A stretch of DNA of 64,000 nt. It comes from Alkalibacillus filiformis. Lineage in GTDB: Bacteria; Bacillota; Bacilli; Bacillales; Alkalibacillaceae. The stretch spans positions 1-64,000 of the forward strand of contig NZ_JAUSUP010000009.1 of assembly GCF_030814115.1 (NCBI RefSeq), read 5' to 3'. The notes under the pieces are model-generated. The model was not told the origin of the DNA, ran no database searches, and was given only the letters and a program-made list of their open reading frames with translations. The position numbers were made by a program, and so were the translations under genes. This document shows, piece by piece, positions 30,925-39,131 of the stretch. Positions within the stretch are counted from its first letter, which is position 1; each line of letters starts with the position of its first letter.

Positions 30925-31938
30925 TTATTGAAGTAAATGACGAGCAATTGCTTCATCAATCACTAATACATCACTTTCTCCCCACTTCAAATAAGCTGAA
31001 ATGGCATCGCGCTTTGAGTAACCGCCTGCAACGGTTATAAACTGACTCTTTCCTTTTAACTGATCCAGAGATAACCCAATCGAATTGACTCTGTGTACAG
31101 TTTTCCCGTTTTTGTCGAAGTAATAACCAAAAGATTCCCCAACAGCATTATTTTCGACAATTTTTTCGAACGTCGATTCAGACGTTTTGCGCCTTTTCGC
31201 CATCGTTAAGGCATCACCAATGCCGTGAATGACAAAGTCAGCTTGATTCATTAAATCCAACACTTCTAAAATCGATGGTTCTTCTTGCATTTTTGCGTGT
31301 AATTCTTCGCCGATCGAATCTGGGACATATAATAGGCGATACTGGCCATTCGCATTGTCCGCCATTTTGACGCAAATCGAATTGGCTTGATATTCATGCA
31401 AATCACCAAGCCCACCTCTTGCTGGGACAAATAGTGGACGCGTCTGATCAACAGGTTGCATATGATCAGCAACAGCTGCCATCGTTGAACCACCCGTTAC
31501 TGTAACGACAGATTCCTCTTTGAATGAATCAATTAATAGAGTAGCCGCTTCTTTACCTAATAGTTGCTTAACTTCTTTTGATTGATCGGCATCTCCAGGT
31601 ACAACTTTAACTTGATTAACAGGCAGTTTTTGAACGAGTTGTCTTTCCATATAATTTAAGTCTGAACCTTCTTTTAACATTTGGTGATAGCTATCGATAA
31701 TCCCTTTGCCTTCAGATGTGACGTACATCCCTCTTGAAGTGACTTTCACTAAATCATGTTCATCTAAAAATTCTATTTCACTACGAATTTGACGTTCCGT
31801 TTTATCGAGTCGTTCTGCTAAAGCTCGACGTCCAAGAGGCTCAGTATCTGTAATCGCCTTTAAAACGTTATAACGAGCATCCATTTTACGTAATAAGTCC
31901 GGAACTAACTTTTGTTGAAATTCAAATATTCGATGCAA
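30925..31938 (-). CDS. cggR: CggR, repressor of the central glycolytic genes
   Basis: About 337 residues. N-terminal winged helix (LGRRALAERLDKTERQIRSEIEFL) and a C-terminal sugar-binding domain of the SorC/DeoR-like family with VTGGSTMAAVADHM. In B. subtilis CggR senses fructose-1,6-bisphosphate and represses gapA-pgk-tpi-pgm-eno. GGAAGGTGAT lies just before TTG 31938; GTG 31944 and farther codons are possible. First gene of the glycolytic operon. Confidence 0.93.
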   Translation of the reverse strand: MHRIFEFQQKLVPDLLRKMDARYNVLKAITDTEPLGRRALAERLDKTERQIRSEIEFLDEHDLVKVTSRGMYVTSEGKGIIDSYHQMLKEGSDLNYMERQLVQKLPVNQVKVVPGDADQSKEVKQLLGKEAATLLIDSFKEESVVTVTGGSTMAAVADHMQPVDQTRPLFVPARGGLGDLHEYQANSICVKMADNANGQYRLLYVPDSIGEELHAKMQEEPSILEVLDLMNQADFVIHGIGDALTMAKRRKTSESTFEKIVENNAVGESFGYYFDKNGKTVHRVNSIGLSLDQLKGKSQFITVAGGYSKRDAISAYLKWGESDVLVIDEAIARHLLQ

Positions 31939-32010
31939 AGACACATCACCTTCCCACAAGACAGTCACACTTATTTAAGACAAAGCGTGTTCAAACAGAC
32001 GACAACTATT

Positions 32011-32053
32011 CACGGACATTTAACGACCATTGGTTAGTCACAAAACGTCCCAC
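32011..32053 (-). promoter_or_regulatory. CggR operator
   Basis: On the minus strand GGGACGTTTTGTGAC (32037-32051) is followed by TGGTCGTTAAATGTC, two half-sites of the form GGGAC-N6-TGTC with one or two mismatches and about 22 bases between starts. This resembles the tandem CggR operator of B. subtilis. It lies between the likely promoter and cggR, so the gene would be self-repressed. Confidence 0.7.
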
Positions 32054-32068
32054 CTAAGTCAAAAAAAT

Positions 32069-32098
32069 ATTCTACATAAAGATTAGCAAAAACAAGAA
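32069..32098 (-). promoter_or_regulatory. possible promoter of the cggR-gap operon
   Basis: TTCTTG (32098-32093) and TAGAAT (32074-32069) with 18 bases between, just upstream of the CggR operator. Weak -35. Confidence 0.4.
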
Positions 32099-32112
32099 CA
32101 TTTAGCAAACAT

Positions 32113-32370
32113 TTAAGTTAAATGTTCTTGTAAAAATTGCTCTAACGTCGCAAACGAAATCTCTTCAGCCGAGATCTCCATGTCACCTGCTTTTACAACT
32201 GGAATGTGTAAAAAGTACTTCTCTAACAGATCATCATTTTTATAAATGTTTTGCTCAACAATCGTGAACTGATAATTCATTTGTAAAATTTGCAGTAGTT
32301 GTTTGACGTCCTCGCAAAGTTTGCAGTTGTTTTTCGTGTAGAAGTAGATGATGGTTTTTTTCTTGCTCAT
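32113..32370 (-). CDS. glutaredoxin/DUF836-like thioredoxin-fold protein
   Basis: About 85 residues. IIYFYTKNNCKLCEDVKQLL gives the first strand and a CxxC redox motif (CKLC), then IPVVKAGD with the cis-proline of thioredoxin folds. Substrate unknown. A similar gene lies before cggR in other Bacillaceae as far as I recall. ATG 32370 has GAAAGG nine bases upstream. No terminator is evident before cggR. Confidence 0.75.
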   Translation of the reverse strand: MSKKKTIIYFYTKNNCKLCEDVKQLLQILQMNYQFTIVEQNIYKNDDLLEKYFLHIPVVKAGDMEISAEEISFATLEQFLQEHLT

Positions 32371-32433
32371 GTAGACCAACCTTTCACTGTTCAGATGAGG
32401 TTTAGTTTTATTAGACGTTCCAACTAAGGAATT

Positions 32434-33000
32434 TTAAGTTGTTGAATAATAAAAAGATGACCTTACAAACTCTGTATCTGTCATTAAGTACTCGTGAGTT
32501 TTCATAAGTTCAGTTTGAATATTGGCGGGCACTTTCTCTCCTGGATACGCACATACTGAAACTAATTCCATTTCACCAACGCTATGATTAGCTTGATTCT
32601 CAAAATCTATAATCTCCTGAAAAATATAATCTTCATCTTTCCAAACAACATTAGCCCATGTACGTACAGTAAGCCCCTTATCAAATAAAGGTGTTAAAAT
32701 TTCACCGAATTTTTTTACAATATTATGAATGTGAAATCCTTCATTATAAAAATAGAACTCCTTGTTGTCGTGAAAATGCAATTTAGTTAACTCTTCTTCA
32801 GTAAAAGTCTCTTCTGCATGTACTTTAAATGTTTCATAAATAGCTGGGTTTTCTATTATTAATACATGCTGATCGTGCTCAACACCAGCTTTTGCGTATG
32901 CCAATAAGTTATTAACATAATCCTCCTCACACTCATAAAAAAAAATGTGTGCTCCCTTTGGTACTTCCACGTGTTTCGTCAACTGAATTGAATTGTTCAT
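32434..33000 (-). CDS. MEDS-domain protein
   Basis: 188 residues, one MEDS (DcmR-type sensory) domain: GAHIFFYECEEDYVNNLLAYAKAGVEHDQHVLIIENP, then WANVVWKDEDYIFQEI FENQAN and VSVCAYPGEKVP. The fold is related to the RecA-like ATP-binding core but without an obvious P-loop. It lacks a DNA-binding part and lies 40 bases downstream of an XRE-MEDS paralogue on the same strand, so the two are probably co-transcribed. AAGGGGA before ATG. The ligand is unknown. MEDS domains are fused to anti-sigma kinases in actinobacteria, which hints at a link to the partner-switching genes nearby. Confidence 0.8.
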   Translation of the reverse strand: MNNSIQLTKHVEVPKGAHIFFYECEEDYVNNLLAYAKAGVEHDQHVLIIENPAIYETFKVHAEETFTEEELTKLHFHDNKEFYFYNEGFHIHNIVKKFGEILTPLFDKGLTVRTWANVVWKDEDYIFQEIIDFENQANHSVGEMELVSVCAYPGEKVPANIQTELMKTHEYLMTDTEFVRSSFYYSTT

Positions 33001-33040
33001 AAATGTCCCCTTGATTTTCCGATTTACTTAACACTATTAA

Positions 33041-33832
33041 TTATATATTCTCTTGTATGAAAAGGGAAGGTAAAACTGTTTTATTATTAGGGTCGTAAAG
33101 AGGTGATTCAACTAATTCCAAATCAGTCATAATATAATGAAAATGTCTCATCATATTAATATGCTCACTTGCTGAAATAACTGATGAGTCAAGCGCACTA
33201 ACATATAATATTTGCTTCCCTAATAAACCTTCTCCGATATTTACTAAATCTTTTTCTTCATTTGCAAAGGTCTCTGTAACATCTTTAGGAGACCAAATTC
33301 GAATTAAATCTTGCTCGCTATACTGACTTAATAACTCTTTAAAATGATCGACAGCTTCTTGTAGGCTAAGCCGTACCATATAAGACTTGTCTACAAAATG
33401 AACATAACGTTTTATATCTTCTTCTGGTAAAATAGCTAAAAGCTTATCTTGGATAATTTCTATTTCTTCATAATAATCAACTACATAACAATAGCTCCCT
33501 TTTTCAATCCCTTTAATTATAAAGGTCAAAAGGTTATAATAGTAGATCTCTTTTTCTTGATACAAGTAAATGGCTTTACCGTTCTTTAAGTTTTTAAAAC
33601 GATTCGATATCGTATACGGCTGTTGTTCATGATCAAGTTGTTGAACTTGAAAGAATTTCATTGGATCAAAATCTAATGCTTTTGCTATATTATAAGCGAC
33701 CTCAGGACTTGGGTTGCGCTTTCCTGTTTCGATTTGTGAGTAATATCCTCGGTCGATGAATGCTAATTTTGCTACTTTTTCCTGGGTTATTTTTCGACTC
33801 TTACGTTTATGGATTAACCACTCTCTTTTCAT
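33041..33832 (-). CDS. XRE-family regulator with a MEDS sensory domain
   Basis: 263 residues. Residues 5-60 are an XRE helix-turn-helix (HKRKSRKITQEKVAKLAFIDRGYYSQIETGKRNPSPEVAYNIAKAL). Residues about 75-255 are a MEDS-like domain (GKAIYLYQEKEIYYYNLLTFIIKGIEKGSYCYVVDYYE). Probably a ligand-responsive repressor or activator of itself, the downstream MEDS gene and perhaps the divergent EAL gene. GAGGTGG before ATG. Divergent from the EAL gene over a 312-base control region. Confidence 0.85.
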   Translation of the reverse strand: MKREWLIHKRKSRKITQEKVAKLAFIDRGYYSQIETGKRNPSPEVAYNIAKALDFDPMKFFQVQQLDHEQQPYTISNRFKNLKNGKAIYLYQEKEIYYYNLLTFIIKGIEKGSYCYVVDYYEEIEIIQDKLLAILPEEDIKRYVHFVDKSYMVRLSLQEAVDHFKELLSQYSEQDLIRIWSPKDVTETFANEEKDLVNIGEGLLGKQILYVSALDSSVISASEHINMMRHFHYIMTDLELVESPLYDPNNKTVLPSLFIQENI

Positions 33833-34144
33833 TAATTTTCCACCTCAATAATTTTACAAACAACTAAAGGTCATCGACCCCAATCACCTAACTTATAAGC
33901 GATTTAAACATATTTAAAACAAAATATATATGGTAAATGTTGTTTATTTTTTCATGTTATTTAATAACTAAATATGAACTTCGATTGTACAGGAAGATTC
34001 AGGCGATGTGGCTAGTTGCCACGCTATAAGTCTTTTAACCTAATACTATTGATTTACACTACATAAATGTTGCTATAATAACAATAATTAGAATTGCAAA
34101 ACTTCAAAATACTAAATAAACAAATTAGAAATGAGTGAGACACA
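33833..34144. promoter_or_regulatory. control region between XRE-MEDS and EAL genes
   Basis: Mostly A+T-rich. It contains the palindrome GTGGC-TAGTT-GCCAC (34008-34022) and an extended -10 promoter for the EAL gene: TGC-TATAAT, with TATAAT at 34074-34079, preceded by TTGATT. No coding frame of note. Confidence 0.55.
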
Positions 34145-34867
34145 ATGAACAATCATCTATCTAAAACGATCAAAAATGAAATGTTCAGCCACCATTATCA
34201 ATTGTTATATAACTTAAATGACTTTAAACCATTTGGAGTCGAGATACTTTTTCGCTCTAGTCTTTTTTCAAATCCACAACGTGCTTTCCAAAAAGCAAAA
34301 GAGCTTAATAAACTTTATGAGTTAGAGACAACTTCTATTTCAAAAGCAATAACGGACATTCATTTAAACTCAATCCAGGGACAAATTCCCGATCATCTAT
34401 TTATCAATGTCTATCCATCTACTCTTATACATGATGACTTTGTAAAAACGATGAAAAATCTTATTGAACAGACATCAATTTCTGCATCAAACATCGTTTT
34501 TGAAATTAATGAAGAAGAGCTTATAACAGACCATTACTCCTTACACAATGCCGCTTCTAATTTAAAGGAAGAAGGATTCCACATCGCTGTCGACGACTTC
34601 GGTAAAGGGTATGGCTCTATTCAGACAGTCATTGAAATTGAACCCTCATATATAAAGATGGACAAATTCTTTGCTGATGAAATTGAATACTCGACACACA
34701 AACAAGAAATGCTCAAATCGATGGTTACTTATTGTGAAAAAATTAAATCAAACATTGTTTTAGAAGGTATTGAAACACCAGAACAATTTTTTAAAGCAAG
34801 AGAATTAGGAATTAAGTTAGGACAAGGTTTTTTATTAGCTAGGCCCTGTCCATTAGAAGACCTTTAA
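34145..34867 (+). CDS. stand-alone EAL-domain c-di-GMP phosphodiesterase
   Basis: 240 residues, an EAL domain without sensor or membrane parts. The catalytic set looks complete: Glu in VEILFR (EAL motif, Ala replaced by Ile), Asn in FINVYPSTL, Glu in VFEINEEEL, the DD pair in VDDFGKGYGSI, Lys in IKMDKFF, Glu in VLEGIET, and Gln in LGQGFLLARP. It should hydrolyse c-di-GMP to pGpG. Faces away from the XRE-MEDS gene and towards the diguanylate cyclase gene, so synthesis and breakdown genes are neighbours. Confidence 0.88.
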   Translation: MNNHLSKTIKNEMFSHHYQLLYNLNDFKPFGVEILFRSSLFSNPQRAFQKAKELNKLYELETTSISKAITDIHLNSIQGQIPDHLFINVYPSTLIHDDFVKTMKNLIEQTSISASNIVFEINEEELITDHYSLHNAASNLKEEGFHIAVDDFGKGYGSIQTVIEIEPSYIKMDKFFADEIEYSTHKQEMLKSMVTYCEKIKSNIVLEGIETPEQFFKARELGIKLGQGFLLARPCPLEDL

Positions 34868-34902
34868 GGTGACATTCTAGGTTAACCTAGAATGTCATAT
34901 CC
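34868..34902. terminator. terminator between EAL and GGDEF genes
   Basis: TGACATTCTAGGTTAACCTAGAATGTCA (34870-34897) is a near-perfect palindrome between two converging genes; neither side has a long T-run, so it is a modest shared terminator or a DNA site. Confidence 0.5.
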
Positions 34903-36396
34903 TTACTTCATAAGTTGGTTAAAAAGCTTAGAGATAGGATTTTTACCTATATCTTGTATCTCTGGTAATTCCTCGTGATATACTTGGTACAACTCTTTTT
35001 TGTCATGTTTAGCATAATACATTGCATGGTCCGCTTTATTTAGTAGGTCTTCAACATGATCGCCATGGTCGGGGTAGGTACTCACTCCGATACTTGGAGA
35101 AACTTGTACTTCCTCCTGCCCAATTGTTATAGGCTTTGAGATATGATTATGGAGTCGTTGCACTACACTTTCTATTTCCATGTCACCTGTTTCTTCTAAG
35201 AAAATGACAAATTCATCCCCACCTAACCTAGCAACAACATCTTCTTCGCGAACACAATTCAAAAATCGTTCTGCTACAATTTCTAGTATTCGGTCACCAG
35301 CATCATGTCCATGTTGATCATTTATTTCTTTAAAACCATTAAGATCAATAAACATAACTATTATATTGTGCTCGAACCTTCTAGCACGTGATAAAGAACT
35401 TTTCAAAGAAGTTTCTAGCATTTTTCTATTCGGTAAATTAGTTAGATCATCGTAATAAGCCATTAACTTCAATTTATCCTCTAATGCTTTACGTTCAGAA
35501 ATTTCTCGTGAAATGATTAAGACTTGGTCATCCTGGTTTTCATTAAAAACTTTAATCATTTCTACTTCTAACCACGTTTCATTCTCATGATCATTAAGAC
35601 GACAATCAATTCTTTTTCCTGAATTCAAGTCTGAAGTTAATAACACTTCTTCCAGCACTTTTTTAAAATCAGCTTGATCATTTGGGTGGATCGAATCTAG
35701 AATGAAATTATTTTGACTTTCATCAATTTGATAGCCTAGTAACCTTTCATGAGACGGTGATGCATATTCTATAACGCCTTTGGAACTAATTACGGCGATG
35801 AAATCATGCATATTATCAGTAATCAATTCATATTTAGCTTGTACTTCTTGAAGTTCTCGTTCATAAATCTTCTTCTCAGTAACATCTCGGTCAATCGTTA
35901 ATATACATTTTTCACCTTTATAAACAATTGGGACACCTGTTACTTCTACTTCAATTTCTTCACCTTGTAAATTCACTAATGTTTGTTCAAAAAATTTGGG
36001 TGGTTCATTATTATTACTGACCAGTTTATTATGTGTCGCTAAACTTTTTTCATCACCTTGGTTAATGAATTCATAAACTGATTTTCCTATAATGTCGTTC
36101 TCGTTCTTGCCACCTAACATTTTAATACTTCGTTCATTAGCGCCTACAATTTTTTGATCTTTTTGAATCACCACTCCATCCGGAATATAATTAATAAGAT
36201 TAACGGATTCTTCTTCTCTTTTTTGCAATGTAAAAAAGAGGTATAAAATGATCGGACCAATTATAAGTAATGAAAAGAACAAATCAAACATCAACTTTGT
36301 CATTCGATCTAAAGACAATATAAAGCTGCTAATAAATGTTGGCAGTAACCCACCGATGACTGTGATAACCAGTATTATAATTAACTTCTTGCTCAC
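34903..36396 (-). CDS. membrane diguanylate cyclase, PAS-PAS-GGDEF
   Basis: 497 residues starting at GTG. Two membrane helices (about 5-25 and 38-58), PAS 1 (about 68-175, with IPDGVVIQKDQKIVGANERS), PAS 2 (about 185-305) and a GGDEF domain (about 320-475). The active site reads ARLGGDEFVIF, intact. RxxD (REED) sits five residues before it, the inhibitory I-site, so feedback control by c-di-GMP is likely. The 36431-36456 sigma-B-like promoter and the riboswitch operon next door make it a natural source of the signal that the riboswitch reads. Confidence 0.92.
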   Translation of the reverse strand: MSKKLIIILVITVIGGLLPTFISSFILSLDRMTKLMFDLFFSLLIIGPIILYLFFTLQKREEESVNLINYIPDGVVIQKDQKIVGANERSIKMLGGKNENDIIGKSVYEFINQGDEKSLATHNKLVSNNNEPPKFFEQTLVNLQGEEIEVEVTGVPIVYKGEKCILTIDRDVTEKKIYERELQEVQAKYELITDNMHDFIAVISSKGVIEYASPSHERLLGYQIDESQNNFILDSIHPNDQADFKKVLEEVLLTSDLNSGKRIDCRLNDHENETWLEVEMIKVFNENQDDQVLIISREISERKALEDKLKLMAYYDDLTNLPNRKMLETSLKSSLSRARRFEHNIIVMFIDLNGFKEINDQHGHDAGDRILEIVAERFLNCVREEDVVARLGGDEFVIFLEETGDMEIESVVQRLHNHISKPITIGQEEVQVSPSIGVSTYPDHGDHVEDLLNKADHAMYYAKHDKKELYQVYHEELPEIQDIGKNPISKLFNQLMK

Positions 36397-36430
36397 AACA
36401 ATCTCATCCCCTTTTTCCTTCTACTAAGCT

Positions 36431-36456
36431 ATACCCGTGTTTAATTTGTATAAAAC
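36431..36456 (-). promoter_or_regulatory. sigma-B-like promoter of the diguanylate cyclase gene
   Basis: On the minus strand GTTTTA (36456-36451), 14 bases, GGGTAT (36436-36431). This fits the sigma-B consensus GTTTAA-N12-14-GGGTAT with one mismatch. The start of transcription would be about 30-40 bases before the GTG start codon, with AAGGGGA between. Confidence 0.6.
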
Positions 36457-36495
36457 ACATTAAACAAACTTTATATTATTCTGAATATTATCTAT

Positions 36496-36528
36496 CAAAA
36501 AAACTACCCTAAATTATAATTAGGGTAG
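36496..36528 (-). terminator. terminator of the partner-switching operon
   Basis: CTACCCTAA (36504-36512) and TTAGGGTAG (36520-36528) pair perfectly. A run of seven T follows on the minus strand, 16 bases past the 49-residue gene. It separates the operon from the cyclase promoter. Confidence 0.88.
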
Positions 36529-36543
36529 AAAGGGTGTTCTCTA

Positions 36544-36693
36544 TTAAATTATAAATATACTAACAACCATACTAGACAAGGCAATTATCATTATTAAACT
36601 GAATAAATAGTGATTCTTATAAAGAAGCTCATTTTTCTCTTGAGCGGAAATAGAAACAAAATTCGTATACCCTCGATCATGTTTAGGTTCCAT
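36544..36693 (-). CDS. 49-residue membrane protein, last gene of the operon
   Basis: Overlooked short gene: ATG at 36693 with AAGGTGAGG five bases upstream, stop at 36544-36546. The first 29 residues are polar (MEPKHDRGYTNFVSISAQEK region), the rest one hydrophobic helix (about 30-49). It lies 25 bases after the second STAS gene and 16 bases before the terminator, so it belongs to the operon. A single-pass anchor for the soluble STAS or FapA partners is possible but only an inference. No family recognised. Confidence 0.6.
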   Translation of the reverse strand: MEPKHDRGYTNFVSISAQEKNELLYKNHYLFSLIMIIALSSMVVSIFII

Positions 36694-36718
36694 AACCTCA
36701 CCTTCTTACTTTTTATGA

Positions 36719-37030
36719 TTAGACAAACACTTCTTCGCCTATGATTTCTGATAGCTGTAATAGCTCAAACACTTCATATACCTCATCACGAACATTGGAT
36801 ATCGTAACTGTATTACCAGTATTCTTTATTTCATCTACCATATTAATTAACAGACCCATTCCCGAAGAATCAACAAATGGGACTTCCTTAAAGTCAATGT
36901 TCACTTTTGAATAACTCGTGATTTTAGGTAACAACTGCTCATCTACCACTTCAGTACCTTCTATATCTAAATCACCTTTTAACCAAACTTGCAAAGCGTC
37001 ATCCTCTTCAATAAATGTAAACTCAAGCAT
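36719..37030 (-). CDS. STAS-domain anti-sigma factor antagonist (second copy)
   Basis: 103 residues, a lone STAS domain of the RsbV/SpoIIAA type. The phosphorylatable serine lies in VPFVDSSGMGLLINM. The ATG at 37030 overlaps the end of the FapA gene (8 bases), with GGAG upstream inside it, so its synthesis is coupled to FapA rather than to the kinase. It may bind the FapA protein or a second kinase. Fifth gene of the riboswitch operon. Confidence 0.88.
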   Translation of the reverse strand: MLEFTFIEEDDALQVWLKGDLDIEGTEVVDEQLLPKITSYSKVNIDFKEVPFVDSSGMGLLINMVDEIKNTGNTVTISNVRDEVYEVFELLQLSEIIGEEVFV

Positions 37031-39110
37031 AAGACTGCTCCTTTCCGTACGGTTCAATTACAATCTCGTCATTATGATTTAACTTAACTATTACATTGTC
37101 CATTGTATCGTTCACTTTATAAGAAACAGACCCCACTTTTAAAATAGTACCCTCTAGGGCTTTGTTAATGAATATCGTTTGATCAGCTGGTACAGAAATA
37201 AGTGTTTTAGTACCACTTCTCGATCCGACTTCATTGATTGTAACCCCTAACCTTCCATAAATTTCTCCACCTCTTAATATACCTTTTATGTGTAAATGAC
37301 CACCTGCATGCACTTTACTGTTAATGCACCCTTTACCAATTACACTGATATTTCCGCTACAATAAAGGCTACTATTGTGTGCTTCTGAAATGGTAATTTG
37401 CGCATTCGGTTCAACGGGTATATCACTTATATCAGCTAGCTCTTTCATAGACATCATAATACGGTTTAAATGTTCCATTTTTATAATTTTATTAGATAGT
37501 GATAAAAATGTTTGATTAAGATCAATAGCTAATCGACGCCATTCTTCATCAAGGTTCGACTCACCTTTACTTACAATATCTTTATACTGTTTTGCTTGAG
37601 TGTAAAAACCTTTGAATCTTTTTTCTAACAATATTTTTATTAATGGCTGCAACCCATTTATTGAAAAGTCACTTGATTTAAAAGCTGACGTTTTAGTTAA
37701 TTGTTCTATAACTATTAACATCTTTCCTAGTTGCTGATGTAAGTTTCTTAATATGTGACCCAATTCAATAATTAACATATTGTGCTTCCCAGCTTCTAAA
37801 GTAGAACTTGTTATATTTCCTTTAACTAAAATTGAACTTAAAGTTGTTAATGACGCATAGCTTACGGATTGATGAATGAACAGATCACCTTCTGCATCAA
37901 CTGTCATATTCTCTTCAACTTCACCTATAACTTCAACATCACCATTAAATTTAATATTGCCAGAAGATAAGTTTACATTTTCGTGATGAGTTAACTTAGG
38001 TATAATTGATGCCTTCATAAGTAATCCTCTTGTCTCTATTGATGGTCTTCCTGACTCAGTTGCTACAAGTTGGTTCTCAACTTCAATCACACCGTTTCCT
38101 GTCTTCACAACAACAGGGTGAGACTGTTTAGCGGGTAATGGTTGATTCATAACATTAAGACCGGGGATACCTAGTTTCGGTAAGTGGATTTTGGCTAGTA
38201 TCTCACCTTTTTCAACTGATGGTATGGACTTTGACTCTCTAAAATCAATAGTGCCATCCTCATTCTCGACTAATGTTTTCTTTGAGCTAGTCTCAACTTT
38301 ATACTCCACCCAACCATCTTCACCTAGTTGTGGTTCTCGGCCAGTTGCAATGACAAAAGTACTTTCTTCTAAAGTTTCGGTCGCTAGACTAATTTCATCT
38401 TGGTCAACCCCGTATATAACGCCAAATTCCTTTAGTTTTAACATAATGTCTTCAAGTTTAAGTGTGTTCGTTTTTTCAATAGTTTCTTCTGCCATTAACT
38501 CAACATGTTCATTTGGTTCTTGATCTACAATATGTTTATAAATTGTTTGTCCCGGTTGTACATTTAAAGTAACCTTTAAACCTTGTTCTTCAACTTTGAT
38601 GTTCCAATCTGTTTCCTTTATTATTGGCTCTTCAACTTTTATTTTAACTTCATCTTCTTCAGTCAAAATCGTATTTTGATTAGTTATCTCTTCACCGTTT
38701 TTAATAAGAAAGACATCAGTACTAATTGAAACAGACGGATATCGTTCAGATGAGTTTTTTACACCAATCTTACCGTCTTCAATCCATGCTTTACCTTTTA
38801 GAGCATCTTCTTTTATAACATTTTCTTGTGGTTGAGCTATTCCGTCTTTTTCATAAGTTGTTATTTCTTCGGATAGGGTTTCAACCCAATCTTCTAAGTT
38901 AAAATGCGACATCTCTTGATTTTGAGTAACCGAATTTTGATTATTTAACGTCAATTTGACGATTGCTGGCTTCTTGCCAACGCCGAAAAACCCCGATGTG
39001 TCCGTTTGTATGATTTCAATGTTGACTTGTTCTTTAGAGGTATTAAGTAAATTTAGCCCATTTTGCACTGCTTCATCTAAACTCTTCCCCTTAGAAACAA
39101 TTTCTTGCAT
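37023..39110 (-). CDS. FapA (DUF342) protein with N-terminal Jag_N domain
   Basis: 695 residues. Residues 1-57 match the Jag_N domain of Jag/KhpB (VSKGKSLDEAVQNGLNLL...GFFGVGKKPAIVKL). A linker of about 150 residues leads to the FapA/DUF342 region (about 230-690): a conserved N-terminal module ending in NQPLPAKQSHPVV, then beta-helix-like repeats (GNIKFNGDVEVIGEVEENMTVDAEGDLFI, GNISVIGKGCINSKVHAGGHLHIKG), split by a helical segment (about 445-560). FapA of Vibrio vulnificus affects flagellation by binding a PTS protein; the role here is unknown. It is the only protein in the operon that is not a switch part, so it may be the output. Confidence 0.85.
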   Translation of the reverse strand: MQEIVSKGKSLDEAVQNGLNLLNTSKEQVNIEIIQTDTSGFFGVGKKPAIVKLTLNNQNSVTQNQEMSHFNLEDWVETLSEEITTYEKDGIAQPQENVIKEDALKGKAWIEDGKIGVKNSSERYPSVSISTDVFLIKNGEEITNQNTILTEEDEVKIKVEEPIIKETDWNIKVEEQGLKVTLNVQPGQTIYKHIVDQEPNEHVELMAEETIEKTNTLKLEDIMLKLKEFGVIYGVDQDEISLATETLEESTFVIATGREPQLGEDGWVEYKVETSSKKTLVENEDGTIDFRESKSIPSVEKGEILAKIHLPKLGIPGLNVMNQPLPAKQSHPVVVKTGNGVIEVENQLVATESGRPSIETRGLLMKASIIPKLTHHENVNLSSGNIKFNGDVEVIGEVEENMTVDAEGDLFIHQSVSYASLTTLSSILVKGNITSSTLEAGKHNMLIIELGHILRNLHQQLGKMLIVIEQLTKTSAFKSSDFSINGLQPLIKILLEKRFKGFYTQAKQYKDIVSKGESNLDEEWRRLAIDLNQTFLSLSNKIIKMEHLNRIMMSMKELADISDIPVEPNAQITISEAHNSSLYCSGNISVIGKGCINSKVHAGGHLHIKGILRGGEIYGRLGVTINEVGSRSGTKTLISVPADQTIFINKALEGTILKVGSVSYKVNDTMDNVIVKLNHNDEIVIEPYGKEQSYA

Positions 39111-39131
39111 TGACCTCACCTCTTCTTAAGG

